A DNA stretch of 21,573 nt from Asparagopsis taxiformis. Its lineage: Eukaryota > Rhodophyta > Florideophyceae > Bonnemaisoniales > Bonnemaisoniaceae. Location: NCBI GenBank assembly GCA_030407315.1, contig JALQPE010002595.1, positions 1 through 21,573 of the forward strand. The letters are read 5' to 3'. Below, one piece after another: positions 18,169 through 21,573 of the stretch. The translations under genes were made by a program, and so were the position numbers. Numbering within the stretch: position 1 is the first letter of the stretch; the number at the start of each line of letters is the position of its first letter. Under the pieces are notes generated by a model that was not told where the DNA came from, did not search any database, and saw only the letters and a list, made by a program, of their open reading frames with translations.

Positions 18169-18641
18169 TTAGCTATGTGCTCTAAACCGATTCTAACAAG
18201 CAGAAAGAATCCTCTCCTTCATGACGATGCTCTCGAATTGAGTGCAATGCAACGGACTCCCTCCAGGAGAACGACAAAGCATCGTCTTTTGCAAGACATT
18301 TTCGTACGAAAAATAATCGAAACACATATTTGACTTTAACCTAACAGCTATCGCGAGCACCGTACTCAGCTAAATTTCCTCTGTAATTTCCTTCCTCCAA
18401 CCAATCAATAGCCGCTTGGTCACAGGCTTAAAAGCCTTCCACTATTTGTCCTATCCATCGAAGAGGGTTCGATCCAGGCCTTGATGGGTGTGGAACCCGA
18501 GAACTTGAAAATGGAACATATTGCGACAGAGATGAGATGTCATTCTCTTTCGTTTACTTTTTTCTAACAAGATTCTAAACGTCTACGCAGCGGAACGAAC
18601 CCAATGTCGTCCGTCCGTTTTCAGCCCGGTGAGATGTTTTT
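18169..18641. other. Spacer, nothing recognised
   Basis: No credible gene. A GGTTCGATCC word at 18467 looks like a tRNA T-arm but is not part of a tRNA. Splice-like words are present without a consistent gene model. Confidence 0.4.
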
Positions 18642-19001
18642 GCCATTAACGGAGGTGGAGGCGGCTATGGAGGAAGCCTGCGGTTCGGGTATTCTTTCCA
18701 TTAACGGAGGTGGAGGTGGCGGCTTTGGAGGAAGCCTGGAGAACATGTGAGATGTCAGTACCCATGGATCACAAGGAAAAACATGTAGAGGTCCAGTTTG
18801 GATATTGTTGCCATTAACGGAGGCGGAGGAGGCGGCTACGGTGGAAGCCTGGAGAGCATGTGAGATGTCAGTACCCATGGATCACATGAAGAACATGTTG
18901 AGGTGCGGTTCGGATATTCTTTCCATTAACGGAGGCGGAGGAGGCGGCTACGGTGGAAGCCTGGAGAAGAATAGAATAGTCCTATACCCATGGATCACAA
19001 G
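18642..19001 (+). repeat. Degenerate ~112-bp tandem repeat encoding a Gly-rich motif
   Basis: Four units begin with CCATTAACGGAGG at 18642, 18698, 18811 and 18923. The first is short; the others are spaced 112-113 bp. Each reads as the peptide INGGGGGGYGGSLE or a close variant, and the fourth lies in a 79-residue open stretch (18805-19044). Between motifs are conserved AACATGTGAGATGTCAG and ACCCATGGATCACA words. Stops (TGA after the motif) break unit-to-unit reading, so this is either a set of duplicated exons with GTGAGA donors or a non-coding satellite. On the minus strand it reads as LPPKPPPPPP. Confidence 0.6.
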
Positions 19002-19270
19002 TAGACGTAGTTGGGCTCCTTTTCGAAGCCCATTCGTCTCTTGAATAAATTTAGCACCCAAATCATATACGATTGCCGAGTTGACACCCCGTATGTCTCG
19101 TTGGTAGAAATAGCAGGGGTTCCACCACTCAGCTGGCGGGAAGTAGTTACTGATTATATGAGATATGGCTTAGCTCCCGCCAAAACCGATAGCTCTGGGC
19201 TCAGGTTCTCCAAATGTGGTTATACGAATGTGTTCTGACAATGGTAGAAGACGAATATCTGCATCCTGCT

Positions 19271-19427
19271 TTGAATTAAAATTTGGGCTATTCTCAAAAA
19301 CATGCACATGTGAACATGTTTTGAGATGGGGGTGTGCCGTACGGCACAATCGACCGCCGAAATCGATGTTTTTTGCAATATTTTTTCTGCCCGAAATTGT
19401 AGAATTTCTGGGCTGGCCAGCAATGCA
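19271..19427 (+). repeat. Hairpin-rich dispersed element, copy 3
   Basis: A third copy, same orientation, 157 bp, closer to copy 1 in its middle part (ATCGATGTTTTTTGC). The TGTGCCGTACGGCACA palindrome is again unchanged. The right flank carries GGACATCC and then CGTCC words, like the right flank of copy 1, so copies 1 and 3 may sit in the same larger repeat. Confidence 0.8.
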
Positions 19428-19778
19428 TCTGAGTCGGACATCCCCACGTCCAGTGGCCGTCCGGATGTCGCTCACCTGGTAAGCGTGAGGCACCTGTGTC
19501 AACCTATGTGACTGGCGGCCTTGCAGTACAACACTCAAAGGCAGGGAATCACAATCTTTTTAAAATTTTTTCTCTACCACGTATCCGTCACAACTTATTA
19601 CCTACACCGGTTACGGGTTTCAAGACCTTTCCAGTGCTGTGTACCCGTATACTCTGTTCCGTTCGATATCAACCAGTGTTCCTCACGAAAGAGTGCAAAC
19701 GTCACGAGATACGTCGTCAAATTTGACTGTCTCGCCGAGCGGTCGCCATCCTGTACCGAATTTTCCACTCATTCCATT
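19428..19778. other. 5' flank of the methyltransferase gene
   Basis: The frame of the methyltransferase gene is open back to 19521 without a stop, but residues before ATG 19779 are low in protein-like character, so I take 19779 as the start. No clear core promoter is seen. Confidence 0.4.
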
Positions 19779-21573
19779 ATGACGAATAAGCGCAGGCGCA
19801 ACAGCAATCCGATCGTTGACGACGCAACCGTGCCAATTCTGCGCGAACCCGCTAGCCCTTGGGAGGATTCTAGTGACATGGGTACACGTCGAAACGTAGG
19901 TCGCGCCGCCGCCCGCGAAACTACTCTCGCTGGCAAAGACTTCCTCCGCCTCTTGCTGGATTTATTCGCCCACTCAAGTTTCGCAGACTTGACGGACAAG
20001 CCGGGAGGTTTCACATACGCGGACCTTGGCGCTTGGGTTGCGCAGGGCACGGAAGAACAATTTGTGGCGCTGCAAGGTCGACTCAGCATGTCCTTCAGCG
20101 GTCGTTCGAAGAATGCTGGAGTCGAGGCGGATGTTGCCGAAATCGTCATGGCAGAGATGGACGTTGAGCGAGCCAAGCAGATTGTTCGTCTGGCATTACC
20201 GATTGCCGAGTTTTCAAGACAGGATGAGCGTATCGGGCAATGGGTTGAGCACTGCATCCTTTCTGGGATCGTGCCGCAGACCTTCCTTATTGGATGTAAC
20301 ATGCTTCCTTCGCCACTACAGGCGCCGCAGCGCGGGGAACCAAGCGCCTTCGTTCTTGCTCCACCGGAAACGTTCGAGGTATTGATGTATTTCCAAGCGT
20401 TGTCTATCATCCGAAATCACAACAAGAACCTGCCGCGTCGCCGAATAGGAGATGCGGCCGAAGAGGGGAACGAAGCCGCACGCGTCCCAGCCCATCGGAA
20501 AAGCACTAATCGAGCTTGTTACGTGGTTCAAGTTTTATACCATGCTTGGACCGATGTGGCCTACGCCGCAAAGTTTTCCAGCTTCGAAGAGTTGATGGCG
20601 CCGTACATCATTTTCGACAGCAGTGAGCATTGGTTTGACGTGCTCGATGAAGGTCTATTCGCACCGATGGAGCAGAAGCTAGATCTCTACCACAACAAAG
20701 CTCCCCTATCTCATCCTGATGGATATGGTGGAAAAGTAGAGACAAGAACCAGTGCGCAGCACAGTGCATTTAGGGACCTTGTGAGGAAGTTCTTCGACCG
20801 GTTGCAGTTTCTTATCGTCAACCCGGACCTGTACACCTGGCCGGAGTCCGACCGCTGGGGGGCACTGGAAATATACTTCTCAAGCGGAAATCCGGACAAG
20901 CTGCCAGCGTATTTTGACACCCTCGACGAAGACGTTATGGCTGTCCTCCGCCCGGCACCACAAGCCGCGGACGCAGAAAAGGTCCCCAAGCCGGTTGATG
21001 ACACTCCCACTCGTCGCAACACAGGAGGGAGAGGTTTGGTTCCGTCGACAAGACACACAACCAGGCTTCAACTTGGACCTGGGAGGACCAGTCTTACTGC
21101 CCAAGGGCCGTCTCCCCCGTCACCGTCACCCCATGCGACAGAAGAGCAGGAAAGTGAAGGGCAGGCTCTCGCAAAGGACTTTCTTTCGAAAATGAGTCAG
21201 TATTGCCGGGTGTACGACGTCCCTTTCGAAGATTTGGTCAGTGCCGACGAGAGCCGAGAACACGTGCCCATCACGGGCAACGTTCAGCTCATTCTGACTG
21301 ATCCGCCCTACAATGTTCGTCGTAAGAGAACGATTCCAACTCTTCGTACGACAGGCTAACTGCGAAGATATGCAGGCTAGCATCGAAGTGTTTGACGAGC
21401 TGTTGCGCCCCGGGCCCACGGCATCGTGTTCTGCTCGGTTTTGCAGTTCTACGAATGGTTCCATTACTTGGAAACGTACAAAGGACCGCAGTCAGAAGGC
21501 CCAACCGATACTGCTGCCAGTGATGACGGGTCGGATGAAGAAGAGGTTACGTCCATGAATTCGGACTCCGAAG
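19779..21573 (+). CDS. Unknown domain plus DPPY-type DNA amino-methyltransferase, broken and partial
   Basis: The start is ATG 19779 (MTNKRRRNSNP, a basic nuclear-type N-terminus). Residues 40-400 form a structured part I do not recognise (GKDFLRLLLDLFAHSSF, IGQWVEHCILSGIVPQTFL). A Pro/Thr-rich linker follows. Then VQLILTDPPYNVRRKR has motif IV DPPY at 21300-21311, as in N6_N4_Mtase family enzymes that methylate adenine or cytosine amino groups. The frame stops at 21359, but the methyltransferase continues in pieces: NDSNSSYDRLT (from 21329), CEDMQASIEVFDELLRPG (from 21361), then HGIVFCSVLQFYEWFHYLE and an acidic tail (from 21417) to the edge. Each switch equals one missing base. The SAM-binding FxGxG motif would lie beyond the window. 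Whether an active enzyme exists cannot be told. Confidence 0.6.

Noticed and set aside
18440..18510. tRNA suggested by GGTTCGATCC
   Set aside because: The flanking bases do not form a T-arm stem, and no acceptor stem, D-arm or anticodon arm is found around it.
17571..19538. Repeated short frames with KHVHMCMFLRIAQ
   Set aside because: They are the minus-strand reading of the three hairpin element copies.

Overview
The window looks like transposon-rich nuclear DNA of a eukaryote. The support is spliceosomal intron signals (GTACGT/GTGAGT/GTAAGT donors, ACTAAC/ACTAAT and CTGAC branch-like motifs, pyrimidine-rich acceptors), a DDE transposase of the eukaryotic CACTA/Plavaka (CMC) type, and many satellite and foldback repeats. 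Nothing fixes the lineage; a red alga is my guess only. I recognise no ordinary housekeeping gene.

Layout. 1-580: a doubtful coding exon running off the left edge. 650-1795: two foldback repeat clusters built of 39-bp palindromes. 2015-5274 (minus strand): a ParB/sulfiredoxin-fold domain, a charged linker and a 2-oxoglutarate/Fe(II) oxygenase-like domain, nearly contiguous but split by frame changes. 5950-6490: a third and larger cluster of the same palindromes. 6610-10412 (minus strand): a CMC-type transposase in two overlapping frames. 10413-12180: no large gene, but two TGACGTCA sites, a 60-bp inverted duplication and a chain of three good introns. 12225-13075: a 35-bp tandem array and a field of ACTGTCT/AGACAGT motifs. 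13090-13960: a tandem array of tiny exons and introns. 14288-14981: 24-bp and 43-bp tandem arrays and an 80-bp miniature inverted-repeat element. 15109-17390 (minus strand): an unrecognised gene with a basic N-terminus and a coiled coil, broken in frame. 17625-19427: three copies of a 157-159 bp hairpin-rich element and a glycine-rich tandem repeat. 19779-21573 (plus strand): an unknown domain followed by a DPPY-type amino-methyltransferase, running off the right edge.

The transposase, the ParB/oxygenase genes and palindrome clusters 2 and 3 share one block with all genes on one strand, which suggests one large element or two adjacent ones. The coiled-coil gene and the methyltransferase gene are divergent and may be a second element. 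The window therefore holds both a candidate DNA-base oxygenase and a candidate DNA-adenine methyltransferase in mobile-element settings. Several genes are broken by single-base shifts, often in homopolymer runs. These may be assembly indels, decay or recoding, and the sequence alone cannot decide.
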